A stretch of DNA of 64,000 bases. Origin: Dolichospermum planctonicum (GTDB lineage: Bacteria > Cyanobacteriota > Cyanobacteriia > Cyanobacteriales > Nostocaceae). The stretch spans positions 1-64,000 of the forward strand of contig NZ_BJCF01000005.1 of the NCBI RefSeq assembly GCF_005402965.1, read 5' to 3'. This document shows positions 45,765 to 55,084 of the stretch, piece after piece (the stretch's first letter is position 1; each line of letters starts with the position of its first letter). A model generated the notes under the pieces. That model was not told the DNA's origin and did not search any database. It worked only from the letters and a program-made list of their open reading frames with translations. Position numbers and translations under genes: made by a program.

Positions 45765-46958
45765 TTATTGGGAAATGGCTTGTATTATAGGGCTAAATAA
45801 CCAGTTAAAACCGACTTTTAACTGATGATTTAATGTGGGTAAACGATAGAGATAAGCCAGACGACGGGCTAAATACGCAAAAGAACCGTCTAATTGCACA
45901 CCCAAACCTGTGAGAGTGGCGTTATCTATTCCTAAAGCCATCATTTCCCCTAATGGTTGATAGCGGAAGGGAAGGAGGGGACGATTGGTAATAGCAGCCC
46001 AGATATTCCATGCGGTATAATCAGCTTGTTGAAATGCGACTTGGGCTGTTGCGGGGACTTGCTTTCCTTCTGCGTCGAGACAGTCTGCTAAATCCCCTAA
46101 AGCGAATATTTCGGGATGTTCCAGAACTTGTAATTGGGGTGTGGTGGTAATTTGTCCGCGCTGATTTTGCTTGACTGGTAAAGCTGTCACCACTGGAGAA
46201 ACCTTTGTTCCTACTGTCCAAATTACCAAATCCACGGGAATGGTGTCTACTTGACTTTTATACTCCAAAGAGATACTATCTTTGTCAATGGCGACTACTT
46301 TGGTTTCTAAGTCAATAAATACGCCTTTGCTATCTAAGGCTTTTTTAGCGGCTTCACGGTTAAATTCTGGAGAAGTTCGTAAAATTTGATCACCGACCTC
46401 AATGAGGCGAAAACGTCCTTTTTGTCCGATTCTATCTGCTAATTTACAAGCTAATTCTACCCCACTGTAACCCCCACCAACTATGGCGACACGGATTTTT
46501 TCTGGGTTTTTTGCTTCTAAAATTCGCAGCCGTTCTTCCAATCGGTAAGCGTCAGTAATAGTACGAAATGGGTAGGCATTATCAGTAGCACCGGGAACTA
46601 AGTCTATAGGGGTTTCGCCACCTAATGCTAATACTAAGTGGTCATAATTCAGTTCTGATTTATTTGCTAATTGGACTCTTTGCTGGTTGATATCTATGGC
46701 GGAAACCGTGGATTGGTAAAATTGAATACCTGTTTCTTGGAGTAATTCGGAGTAAGGTGGGGCTATTTCCCAGGTTTGGAGTTCTCTGGTCAGGAGTTCG
46801 TAAAGTAGGGGAGAAAAGACAAAGCGATCGCTCTGATCTACTAAAATAATTTCAGGTTTTGGTGTAGATTCCCAGGGTAATTGGCTTAAGCGTAGCGCGG
46901 TGTAGAGGCCACCAAAGCCACCACCGAGTATACAAATTTTTGTAGTTGGTTGAGTCAT
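45765..46958 (-). CDS. ndbB: Type II NAD(P)H dehydrogenase (NdbB/NDC1-like flavoprotein)
   Basis: 397 residues. FAD-binding GGGFGGLYTALRL at the N-terminus, a second dinucleotide fold VAIVGGGYSGVELACKL for NAD(P)H, and the late FAD motif EIFALGDLAD. Single-subunit, membrane-associated enzymes of this kind pass electrons from NAD(P)H to quinones without pumping protons. Length and sequence resemble the cyanobacterial NdbB/plant NDC1 branch, implicated in reducing (demethyl)phylloquinone and plastoquinone. The branch is assigned by memory of the family, so the symbol is tentative. It precedes the acetyltransferase gene by 38 bp on the same strand. Confidence 0.75.
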   Translation of the reverse strand: MTQPTTKICILGGGFGGLYTALRLSQLPWESTPKPEIILVDQSDRFVFSPLLYELLTRELQTWEIAPPYSELLQETGIQFYQSTVSAIDINQQRVQLANKSELNYDHLVLALGGETPIDLVPGATDNAYPFRTITDAYRLEERLRILEAKNPEKIRVAIVGGGYSGVELACKLADRIGQKGRFRLIEVGDQILRTSPEFNREAAKKALDSKGVFIDLETKVVAIDKDSISLEYKSQVDTIPVDLVIWTVGTKVSPVVTALPVKQNQRGQITTTPQLQVLEHPEIFALGDLADCLDAEGKQVPATAQVAFQQADYTAWNIWAAITNRPLLPFRYQPLGEMMALGIDNATLTGLGVQLDGSFAYLARRLAYLYRLPTLNHQLKVGFNWLFSPIIQAISQ

Positions 46959-46996
46959 AATTTTTTTAGCAACTAAATTCCAGTCAGATATTTATT

Positions 46997-47569
46997 TTAG
47001 TGTAACGATTTATTGCGTTCTCTTGCCATTAGCCAACAATCCTGATATTTACCTTCGTGTAAATCATGACCTGATAAAAGCTTGACTTTGACAAAACCAC
47101 ATTTTTCATAACAGCGAATAGCGCGAAAATTTTTCACATTAGGATCAATAACGATTTTAGCAGCTTTTAGTCGATTAAAAAGATAATTTATAGCAGATAA
47201 AAGGACTTTTGTCCCAATTCCCTGATTCCAATATTGAGTTTCACCAATAAATAAGTCAATACCATAAACATTATTAGTGTTTTCTAGCAAATACATTTGT
47301 TTAATATTTTCTGGTAATTTATGCAAATCATAATATTGTAAATAGCCAATTTCCAAATTTTGATATGAGAAAATACAGGGAATTAAAGGTTCTTCTCCTT
47401 TAATTCTAGGTTGATAGATTTCTATAACTTTTTCTAAATCAAAAGGATCATCTCTACCACCATAGAATTGTAATACTTTTTCATCACTACGCCATTTTTC
47501 CATTAATTGATAATCATGGATATCATCTTTCATGGGACGAATAGTAATTTGGTCTTTGATGATTAACAT
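46997..47569 (-). CDS. GNAT N-acetyltransferase, aminoglycoside 6'-acetyltransferase-like
   Basis: 190 residues. The acetyl-CoA pyrophosphate loop lies at YWNQGIGTKVLLSAINYLF, preceded by NVYGIDLFIGE and followed by VIDPNVKNFRAIRCYEKCGF. This order resembles AAC(6')-I and RimJ/Acetyltransf_8 type enzymes. Chromosomal members in environmental bacteria need not confer antibiotic resistance. The real acceptor amine is unknown. It lies 26 bp downstream of the aspartoacylase-like gene, same strand, so it is possibly co-transcribed. Confidence 0.78.
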   Translation of the reverse strand: MLIIKDQITIRPMKDDIHDYQLMEKWRSDEKVLQFYGGRDDPFDLEKVIEIYQPRIKGEEPLIPCIFSYQNLEIGYLQYYDLHKLPENIKQMYLLENTNNVYGIDLFIGETQYWNQGIGTKVLLSAINYLFNRLKAAKIVIDPNVKNFRAIRCYEKCGFVKVKLLSGHDLHEGKYQDCWLMARERNKSLH

Positions 47570-47595
47570 GAAAATTAAATACTGCTAATTATAAA

Positions 47596-48726
47596 CTACA
47601 TAGTTGCTAGTACAAATTCTCCTTCATTAACGGAGTTATTTATTGATATATCATAAACCAAACCTGTTTTCTCGGCATAAATATGAATAGTTGTGGGTAA
47701 TTCACCGATTTTATTGAAAGTGAGAACCTCATATAATAAATCTCCCTGATTAACTAAAGTACCTAATTTAGGTTTAGATAAAATCATTCCTCCTACAGGA
47801 CTCCAGTATTTTTTAATTTGACTGAGTGAACGAAAACTGATTTGATGGGATCTAGTTTCTGGTTGGGTTAAATCCTGTATTTCTAAAATGCCTTTTTGAG
47901 TTAAATAACTTTTAATTCCGCGCACTCCTTTAGATACTGAATCTGGATTCATTTGCATTCCAGTTCCTAATTCTAGGGTCCATGCTTCTATATCAAATCT
48001 GATTTTTTCGCCGGTTAATTTTGACAAAGCATCCTCTAAAGCCAACCAAGGTTTGATAAATGATTCATCAAAAGCATCACCATCATATTCATCAAATATA
48101 ATACCATAATTGAGGAGAAATAAATTAGCACTATCTTCTCGATTTCGGAAACAATAGAGATATTCTATTCCTTCTCCAGTGTGACTATGTAAATCAATTA
48201 CGTAGTCTGCATCTAAATAAAGAGATTGCAACTTATAGCGATATTTATCAGTTAGTTGTACACTACTAGGGGAATTTATTTTTTCTAAAAGACTGTCGAA
48301 ACTAGATTTGATTTTTTGAAAAAAATTATACTTAATAGTGTCTATATCTAAGTCAATTTGAGTACAGGCAAATTCTTCTATATGATCATGTTGTTTTTCA
48401 TAATCCCAAAAAATTCTATTCCAATTTTTACTATCATAAATATTGAATCTACCAGTGGAAAAGTGATGATTTCGCTGGTTAACAGCCAAAGGATTACAAA
48501 CAGGAACAAGCCAAATTTCTCCTATTAGCTGAGTATTGTCTAGTGTGATTAAGAAATCAATGAGTTGGGAAATAACAGCATTACCAACAATTTCCGCACC
48601 ATGTAAATTAGATTGTATATACACCTTTTTACCTGATTTAGCACCAAAAAACTTATATATCTGGAGAGAAAGAAAGTCACCAGAAGCGAGTTGAAAAACG
48701 GGAATAGTGGAAACAATGGGAATCAT
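47596..48726 (-). CDS. Succinylglutamate desuccinylase/aspartoacylase family (M14-like) protein
   Basis: 376 residues. Zinc-site pattern: SNLHGAEIVGN (first His and Glu) and YVIDLHSHTGEGIEY (second His). VPVCNPLAVNQRNHHFSTGR and a C-terminal beta domain (WSPVGGMILSKPKLGTLVNQ) also fit this carboxypeptidase-like family. It hydrolyses amide bonds of N-acyl amino acids or related molecules; the substrate cannot be read from sequence. It lies upstream of the acetyltransferase gene, and the pairing of an acylase and an acetyltransferase may be meaningful. Confidence 0.82.
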   Translation of the reverse strand: MIPIVSTIPVFQLASGDFLSLQIYKFFGAKSGKKVYIQSNLHGAEIVGNAVISQLIDFLITLDNTQLIGEIWLVPVCNPLAVNQRNHHFSTGRFNIYDSKNWNRIFWDYEKQHDHIEEFACTQIDLDIDTIKYNFFQKIKSSFDSLLEKINSPSSVQLTDKYRYKLQSLYLDADYVIDLHSHTGEGIEYLYCFRNREDSANLFLLNYGIIFDEYDGDAFDESFIKPWLALEDALSKLTGEKIRFDIEAWTLELGTGMQMNPDSVSKGVRGIKSYLTQKGILEIQDLTQPETRSHQISFRSLSQIKKYWSPVGGMILSKPKLGTLVNQGDLLYEVLTFNKIGELPTTIHIYAEKTGLVYDISINNSVNEGEFVLATM

Positions 48727-48772
48727 AAATAAAATCCAATAGTCGCTAAAAAACTTGTTTTAAGTATGTCAA

Positions 48773-48836
48773 CACCCCTTCAGACTTAATTTTCTATTTT
48801 GATCTAGTTTAAATGCTGAAGGGGTGAATGAACCTA
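48773..48836. repeat. Inverted repeat between cinA and the aspartoacylase-like gene
   Basis: CACCCCTTCAG (48773-48783) and CTGAAGGGGTG (48826-48836) are exact complements around a 42-nt AT-rich loop. It may serve as terminator of cinA, which reads leftwards, although there is no clear T-run. Confidence 0.55.
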
Positions 48837-48844
48837 GACAAAAC

Positions 48845-50095
48845 CTATCTTGTCAATAACCGCCGTCGTAAATTGTCTAAAGACGCATTGGCACTAACAT
48901 AACGAATTAAAGAACGTCCGCGAATCGCTCCCAAACGATGTTCAAAACTTATGACTTGATCTCCAGGACCTGCTAACCCGATATATACTAAACCCACTGG
49001 TTTGTCTTCTGTCCCTCCAGTCGGTCCAGCAATTCCCGTAATACTTAATCCCCAAGTAGTTGAAAGACGATTTTTAATACCGATAGCCATTTGTTCGGCC
49101 ACAGTCGCACTCACAGCGCCAAATTTATCTAAATCTTCTGGGTTGACTCCTAATAATCCGACTTTTACTGAATTATCATAAGCAATTACACCACCCCAAA
49201 AATAATCAGAACTACCAGGAATTTCTGTTAACATTTGCCCTAGTCCTCCACCCGTGCAAGATTCTGCTACTGATAGTGTTTCCTGGGAAGACCTTAACAA
49301 ATTACCAACTACTGAAGCCAAACTGTCATCATCAGCACCGTAATAATCTAAGCCAGCAATTTCTATCAGTTGTTTTTCCACTGGTACAATTAAAGCCTGG
49401 GCTGTTGTTGCGTCGGTGGCTTTAGCGGAAATTCTTAATCTGACTTCTCCTTTGCCTGCATAGGGCGCTACTGTGGGATTAGTTAGGTCAAAGTAAGCAG
49501 CCACTTTTTCGGCTAAAGCTGATTCTCCAATACCCCAAAACCTTAAACTGCGGCTGTAAATAATTTCTTTTCCCCAACCTTGACTTTTAAGAAAAGGTAC
49601 GGCTGTTTCTGACCACATTCGATACATTTCGCTGGGAACACCAGGGAATGTAAAAATAGTTAATCCAGTGCGAGGTTGCCAAATAATACCAGGTGCTGTG
49701 CCTGTGGGGTTAGGTAGAATTTCCGCACCTTGGGGAATTAAGGCCTGTTTGCGATTATTGGGAGACATGACTCGTCCCCGTTGGGCAAATTTCTCTGCTA
49801 TATCTTCGACGATATCGGCTCGTTCTACTAAAGGAGCGCCAAAAAAATCAGCGATAGTTTCACAGGTGAGATCATCGGGTGTGGGTCCTAAACCACCTGT
49901 AAAAATGAGAATTTGCACTCTAGAAGCAGCAATTTCGATAACTTGCTTGAGTCTGTCTGGATTATCCCCTACTACTGTTTGATAGTAGTGGGGAATGCCT
50001 AGTTTTGCTAATTCTTGAGCAAGATATTGGGCGTTGCTATTCAGAATATCTCCTAGTAGCATTTCTGTACCAACACAAATAATTTCTGCACTCAT
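48845..50095 (-). CDS. cinA: Competence/damage-inducible protein CinA
   Basis: 416 residues from ATG 50095 (MSAEIICVGTEMLLGD), the conserved family start. The frame is open to 50263, but that would overlap the uridine phosphorylase gene and add 56 unrelated residues. The N-terminal MoCF-like domain (LIFTGGLGPTPDDLT; FPGVPSEMYRMW) has ADP-ribose pyrophosphatase activity in family members. The C-terminal CinA domain (SVAESCTGGGLGQMLTEIPG; GIAGPTGGTEDKPVGLVYI) is a nicotinamide mononucleotide deamidase. It takes part in NAD recycling. It lies 35 bp downstream of the uridine phosphorylase gene and follows it in the same direction. Confidence 0.93.
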   Translation of the reverse strand: MSAEIICVGTEMLLGDILNSNAQYLAQELAKLGIPHYYQTVVGDNPDRLKQVIEIAASRVQILIFTGGLGPTPDDLTCETIADFFGAPLVERADIVEDIAEKFAQRGRVMSPNNRKQALIPQGAEILPNPTGTAPGIIWQPRTGLTIFTFPGVPSEMYRMWSETAVPFLKSQGWGKEIIYSRSLRFWGIGESALAEKVAAYFDLTNPTVAPYAGKGEVRLRISAKATDATTAQALIVPVEKQLIEIAGLDYYGADDDSLASVVGNLLRSSQETLSVAESCTGGGLGQMLTEIPGSSDYFWGGVIAYDNSVKVGLLGVNPEDLDKFGAVSATVAEQMAIGIKNRLSTTWGLSITGIAGPTGGTEDKPVGLVYIGLAGPGDQVISFEHRLGAIRGRSLIRYVSANASLDNLRRRLLTR

Positions 50096-50130
50096 GATAG
50101 TTCTTGATGATGTGAATAAACTTAAGAAAC

Positions 50131-50922
50131 TTAAGTAAGTATTTGATCTGACTGGAAATTTGTAGCTGCGTGAATGGCGGTTAAAATTGCATTGTTGATA
50201 GCTAAATCCTTTGTTGATAAGATAATATTTTCTGACATGGTACGTTGAGCAATGACAGCACAAACAGCCGCCGCCACAAAATTATATACACCTGCCATTT
50301 TAAATAACATTCCCGATTCCATTTCGTAATTGAAAATATTTAATCGGCGATATTCTTCGGTAATTCTCTCAAGAGAACGTATTAAATAGGGATTAGCTGA
50401 ATTAGTCCGTTCTTGTCCTTCATAAAAGGTATCAACTGAGGCGGTAATTCCCAAATAATGCTCAATTTTTAATTCTTGTGCTGCTTTGACTAAAGCCACG
50501 GTCAGGAAAGGATCTGCTATGGCTGGATACTCTACAGGTGCGATATCATTAGCTGCTCCTTGACGACACGAAGCCCCTTTACTAATAACAATACTCCCTA
50601 CAGATATATGCGGTTGAATTGAGCCACAAGTACCAATACGAATTATTTGTCGAATACCTACTTGCACTAATTCATTAACTACAATACTCAAGGAAGGCGC
50701 ACCCATTCCACTAGTAGCAGATAAAATCTTTTTTCCATTGGGTAAATAGCCTAAATAGCTATGGAGTCCACGATTTTCTGACAATATACGTACATCCTGT
50801 AGATAGGTTTGGGCGATGAAATTAGCCCGCTGGGGATCACCTGATAATAAAGCAATTTCGGGAGGAAATTTACCTAAATCTTCTTTGCTAAAACCAATAT
50901 GATATAGCATTTTATTATCCAT
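50131..50922 (-). CDS. udp: Uridine phosphorylase-like nucleoside phosphorylase
   Basis: 263 residues. Phosphate-binding LLSGDPQRANFIAQTY near the start, GMGAPSLSIVVNELVQ, RIGTCGSIQP and the base/ribose-binding NYEMESGMLFKMAGVY are those of the PNP/UDP family. The FYEGQER segment favours uridine phosphorylase. It splits uridine with phosphate into uracil and ribose-1-phosphate. It sits in a minus-strand row between comM-like and cinA genes with short gaps (15 and 35 bp), so probably an operon. A related purine nucleoside specificity cannot be excluded. Confidence 0.87.
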   Translation of the reverse strand: MDNKMLYHIGFSKEDLGKFPPEIALLSGDPQRANFIAQTYLQDVRILSENRGLHSYLGYLPNGKKILSATSGMGAPSLSIVVNELVQVGIRQIIRIGTCGSIQPHISVGSIVISKGASCRQGAANDIAPVEYPAIADPFLTVALVKAAQELKIEHYLGITASVDTFYEGQERTNSANPYLIRSLERITEEYRRLNIFNYEMESGMLFKMAGVYNFVAAAVCAVIAQRTMSENIILSTKDLAINNAILTAIHAATNFQSDQILT

Positions 50923-50937
50923 ATTTTTGGAGGTTTT

Positions 50938-52470
50938 TTACTGCATTCTATCAATTGTCCGATATTGAATTGCTTCTGCTACATGGTGGGGTTTAAGATT
51001 TTCATCTCCTGCTAAATCTGCTATAGTGCGTGCTACTTTTAAAATGCGATCACTTGCTCTTGCGGATAACCCTAATTTCCTAATTGCAGATTCTAATAAA
51101 TTACGACTAGGATCATCTAATTTACACCATTTTTGCAGATGACGACTTTGCATTTGGGCATTACATTGTAAATTTCTTTCTTCTTGAAAGCGAATTAGAG
51201 AAAGTTCTCTGGCTTTTTCGACTCTTTGGGCTACAGATTTTGATGTTTCTCCTGTTGGTTGTTGGGTTATTTCCTCTGGTTTCAAACGATTTACTGCGAC
51301 TTGTAAATCAATTCTATCCATTAATGGTCCAGACAATTTTGCCCAGTATTGTTCTCGTTGTCGAGGTGAACAAGTGCAGGCTTGAATTGTATCACCATAA
51401 TAACCACAAGGACAGGGATTTGTACTAGCTACTAATGTAAATTGAGCAGGAAAAGTGACAGATTGCTTAGTTCTAGAAATTGTCACATAACCATCTTCTA
51501 AAGGTTGACGTAAAAACTCTAAAACGTCTCTTTTAAATTCGGTTAATTCATCTAGAAAAAGTACACCTCTATGGGATAATGAAATTTCACCAGGACGGGG
51601 AAAAGTACCACCACCAACTAAAGAAGGACCAGAGGCAGAATGGTGGGGACTTCTAAAAGGACGATCTTTTACTAAAGAACCACGATTTTTTAATAATCCA
51701 GCTACAGAATGAATGCGTGTAACTTCTAACGATTCGGAAAAACTTAAAGGTGGTAAAATACCCGATAAGCGCCTCGCTAACATCGTTTTTCCACTACCGG
51801 GTGGTCCAACAAAAATCAAATTATGTCCCCCGGCTGCGGCAATTTCTAAGGCTCTTCTAGCATGAGCTTGTCCTTTGACATCTTGCAAATCTGCTAAATT
51901 TAAAGATGTTTCTGAGGGGTTTTCTAGGCTTTGATTAAACTGTACAGGTTTGTAATTTTTGGGATGATTTAATAAGTCTACTACATCAGCAATATGTTGA
52001 CAACCATAAACTGATAAACCTTCAACAACAGCCGCCTCTTGAGCATTATCAACGGGAACAATAATACCGGAAATTCCCATTTTTTTTGCCGTTGCAGCAA
52101 TGGGTAAAATACCAGCAACAGGACGCAAACTACCATCTAAAGAAACTTCTCCTAAGAATAAAAAATCTCCTAACAAATCTGCTTTAACCTGTTCAGAAGC
52201 TGCTAAAATTCCTATACTAATTGGTAAATCAAAAGCAGGTCCTTCTTTGCGTAAATCCGCAGGAGTTAGATTAATGACAATTTTCCGCATGGGAAAGGCA
52301 AAACCGGCATTTTTTAAGGTGGCTTTTACTCGTTCTTTAGATTCTTGAATGGCTGAATCTGGTAAACCTAAAATCACAATTCCCGGTAAACCCCCAGAAA
52401 CATCAACTTCCACGCCCACCTTAACCGCGTCAATTCCAACAATAGATGCACTCCAAACTCTAGCCAGCAT
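50938..52470 (-). CDS. YifB/ComM-family Mg-chelatase-like AAA+ ATPase
   Basis: 510 residues, normal length. N-terminal Lon-protease-like fold (~1-170) starting MLARVWSASIVGIDAVKVGV, Walker A GPPGSGKTMLARRL near residue 220, and Walker B VLFLDELTEF. A CPCGYYGD motif is typical of ComM, followed by the C-terminal Mg-chelatase-like helical domain. In transformable bacteria ComM is a hexameric helicase that drives branch migration during natural transformation. It heads a row with udp-like and cinA genes. Confidence 0.92.
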   Translation of the reverse strand: MLARVWSASIVGIDAVKVGVEVDVSGGLPGIVILGLPDSAIQESKERVKATLKNAGFAFPMRKIVINLTPADLRKEGPAFDLPISIGILAASEQVKADLLGDFLFLGEVSLDGSLRPVAGILPIAATAKKMGISGIIVPVDNAQEAAVVEGLSVYGCQHIADVVDLLNHPKNYKPVQFNQSLENPSETSLNLADLQDVKGQAHARRALEIAAAGGHNLIFVGPPGSGKTMLARRLSGILPPLSFSESLEVTRIHSVAGLLKNRGSLVKDRPFRSPHHSASGPSLVGGGTFPRPGEISLSHRGVLFLDELTEFKRDVLEFLRQPLEDGYVTISRTKQSVTFPAQFTLVASTNPCPCGYYGDTIQACTCSPRQREQYWAKLSGPLMDRIDLQVAVNRLKPEEITQQPTGETSKSVAQRVEKARELSLIRFQEERNLQCNAQMQSRHLQKWCKLDDPSRNLLESAIRKLGLSARASDRILKVARTIADLAGDENLKPHHVAEAIQYRTIDRMQ

Positions 52471-52590
52471 TTTTTACATATCAATAAACTTTATCCATAT
52501 CAAAGCAGATTTTTAGGTAAATTAACAATGGGTGAAATCACTTAATAAGATTGTTAACATAACAATAGCAGCTAAAGATGCAGGTGGCTT

Positions 52591-52968
52591 ATGGTTCAAG
52601 CATTAACAAAATTATTAACCTGTGCAGAATTTGTCTTTCAATACGGTAACAAACCCCGCTATGAACTTGCAGAGGGAAAAGTGATTGAAATCGAACCAAC
52701 TGGACTAGATGAAGCCGTTGGTGGTAACCTGGCAACTAAACTGGGTATTGCTATTACTCATGCTGAACTTCCCTAGTTTATGCCGCGCACCTGTCTAATC
52801 TGTCCTTTTGCAGAAACAGCCACAGCCCGATGACCTGATATTCTAGTATTAGATGAAACTGTGCTACACCATGAACCTTTAGGAGAGTTTATTAAATCAA
52901 CTCTTTTACCTTCGCCGCAACTGCGTTTAGATGATATTATGCCGCGAAATTGTATAAATGTTAGTTAG
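52591..52968 (+). pseudogene. Broken Uma2-family (DUF820) gene
   Basis: Starts like a Uma2 protein (FQYGNKPRYELAEGKVIEIE) and ends with its C-terminal pattern (PDILVLDETVLHHEPLGEFI; then STLLPSPQLRLDDIM). The frame is closed by TAG at 52774-52776 and TGA at 52831-52833 (CGA to TGA before PDILVL). At 126 codons it is far shorter than the ~190-residue family, so the middle is deleted. Uma2 genes are PD-(D/E)XK nuclease-like and highly expanded in cyanobacteria. Confidence 0.82.
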
Positions 52969-53174
52969 GATATTCTAAATATGAGAAAAATAATTTTTTT
53001 CAATATCGCTTGGTCTTAATTCCTCTTTTACCCAATTGTTGGGTGCGAGGCTAATTAAGCGTTTGGTCAGGTCTGGACATAGAGCTATAGATAGATGCAC
53101 TAATTAAATAACAACTTAACTTTTAATCGTCTGTTCTAACCATCGCTTAAAATCTTGAGCAGATGAGTAAGTAA

Positions 53175-53531
<357 letters not shown>

Positions 53532-53539
53532 TTTTTACA

Positions 53540-53721
53540 TCCAAAATAGTCCATAATTCCTGTGGGGTGGGCATCCTGCCCGCCCAATTATCACAATAGC
53601 TTCTATAAATCCCATGATATTAGGAAAACTTCTGAAATAGTCTAGAACTCCTGTGGGGTGGGCATCCTGCCCGCCCAATTATGACAATAGCTGCTGTAAA
53701 TTCCATCATATCAGAAAAACT
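53540..53721. repeat. 91-bp tandem duplication with GC-rich hairpins, upstream of psbA
   Basis: Two diverged copies of a 91-bp unit. Each carries GGGTGGGCATCCTGCCCGCCC, which folds as a hairpin. The unit lies between the HIT gene and psbA and may end HIT transcription; it is a dispersed cyanobacterial repeat type. Confidence 0.8.
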
Positions 53722-53845
53722 AATGATTTTCATAACTAATACTTACTTTAAATATCTTTACAAATCAAAACATAAGGCTTAATATAAATTCATGAGGTAG
53801 AAACACCTACCAAAACATACATAACTCAAACGCCATTATAAACAC
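53722..53845 (+). promoter_or_regulatory. psbA: psbA upstream region
   Basis: 124 bp of AT-rich leader before ATG 53846, with no other gene. A possible TATAAA-like element lies just before the start (TTATAAACAC, 53836-53845) but its spacing does not suit a -10 box. The promoter was not firmly assigned. Confidence 0.35.
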
Positions 53846-54928
53846 ATGACCACAACATTACAGCAGCGCCAAAGCGCTAACGTATGGGATCGCTTTTGCG
53901 AGTGGATTACCAGCACAGATAACCGCCTATACATCGGTTGGTTCGGAGTATTAATGATCCCTACTCTCTTGAGTGCGATCGCTTGCTTTACTATCGCTTT
54001 CATTGCAGCACCTCCCGTTGACATTGACGGTATCCGTGAGCCAGTTGCAGGTTCTTTACTATACGGAAATAACATTATTTCCGGTGCAGTAGTTCCTTCT
54101 TCTAACGCTATAGGTTTACACTTCTACCCAATTTGGGAAGCAGCTTCTTTAGATGAGTGGTTGTATAACGGTGGTCCTTACCAGTTAGTAGTATTCCACT
54201 TCTTGATCGGCGTATTCTGCTACCTCGGTCGTGAATGGGAACTTTCTTACCGCTTGGGAATGCGTCCTTGGATTTGCCTAGCTTTCTCTGCTCCTGTAGC
54301 AGCAGCTACCGCAGTCTTCTTGATTTACCCCATCGGTCAAGGTTCATTCTCTGACGGTATGCCTTTAGGTATTTCCGGTACATTCAACTTCATGATTGTG
54401 TTCCAAGCAGAACACAATATCTTGATGCACCCCTTCCATATGTTAGGTGTAGCTGGTGTATTCGGTGGTTCTTTGTTCTCTGCAATGCACGGTTCTTTGG
54501 TGACATCTTCCTTGGTTAAAGAAACAACCGAGAACGAATCACAAAACTACGGTTATAAATTCGGTCAAGAAGAAGAAACCTATAACATCGTTGCAGCACA
54601 CGGTTACTTCGGTCGCTTGATTTTCCAATACGCTTCCTTCAACAACAGCCGTTCTTTACACTTCTTCTTAGCTGCTTGGCCAGTAGTTGGTATCTGGTTT
54701 ACAGCTTTAGGTGTAAGCACAATGGCGTTCAACTTGAACGGATTTAACTTCAACCAATCCATCATTGATTCTCAAGGTCGTGTAATTTCTACATGGGCTG
54801 ACGTAATCAACCGCGCTAACTTAGGTATGGAAGTAATGCACGAGCGCAATGCTCACAACTTCCCTCTAGATTTGGCTGCTGCTGATGTTGCTCCTGTTGC
54901 TTTAACTGCTCCTGCAATCAACGGTTAA
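53846..54928 (+). CDS. psbA: Photosystem II D1 protein, E130 form
   Basis: 360 residues, full length. Redox tyrosine Y161 and the manganese-cluster ligands D170 and E189 are in place, and H190 is present. The C-terminal 16-residue extension after A344 (LDLA, then [10 protein letters not shown]) is the CtpA cleavage substrate. Position 130 is Glu ([13 protein letters not shown]), the form usually linked to high light, rather than the Gln130 of low-light D1 copies. The encoded protein forms the reaction-centre core of PSII in the thylakoid membrane and turns over rapidly. Cyanobacteria carry several psbA copies; the others are not in this window. Strong terminator follows. Confidence 0.98.
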   Translation: MTTTLQQRQSANVWDRFCEWITSTDNRLYIGWFGVLMIPTLLSAIACFTIAFIAAPPVDIDGIREPVAGSLLYGNNIISGAVVPSSNAIGLHFYPIWEAASLDEWLYNGGPYQLVVFHFLIGVFCYLGREWELSYRLGMRPWICLAFSAPVAAATAVFLIYPIGQGSFSDGMPLGISGTFNFMIVFQAEHNILMHPFHMLGVAGVFGGSLFSAMHGSLVTSSLVKETTENESQNYGYKFGQEEETYNIVAAHGYFGRLIFQYASFNNSRSLHFFLAAWPVVGIWFTALGVSTMAFNLNGFNFNQSIIDSQGRVISTWADVINRANLGMEVMHERNAHNFPLDLAAADVAPVALTAPAING

Positions 54929-54952
54929 TAACTAGAGTCTAGTTAAATAAAA

Positions 54953-54977
54953 AACGCTCTCCGCAAGGAGGGCGTTT
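54953..54977 (+). terminator. Rho-independent terminator after psbA
   Basis: ACGCTCTCC and GGAGGGCGT pair around GCAA (one G-T pair), followed by TTTTT, 24 bp after the psbA stop. Confidence 0.93.
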
Positions 54978-55084
54978 TTATTATGAAAAATAAATTATTG
55001 TTAATCAGAGTTTGAATTATAATATTTGTGCTAGAAAAATAAAACGCAGTAAATACAGCAAATAAAGATAATAAAAGATAATAT

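Noticed and set aside
50096-50263. N-terminal extension of CinA
   Set aside because: The extra 56 residues are not family-like and overlap the uridine phosphorylase gene; the conserved start MSAEIICVGTE is at 50095.
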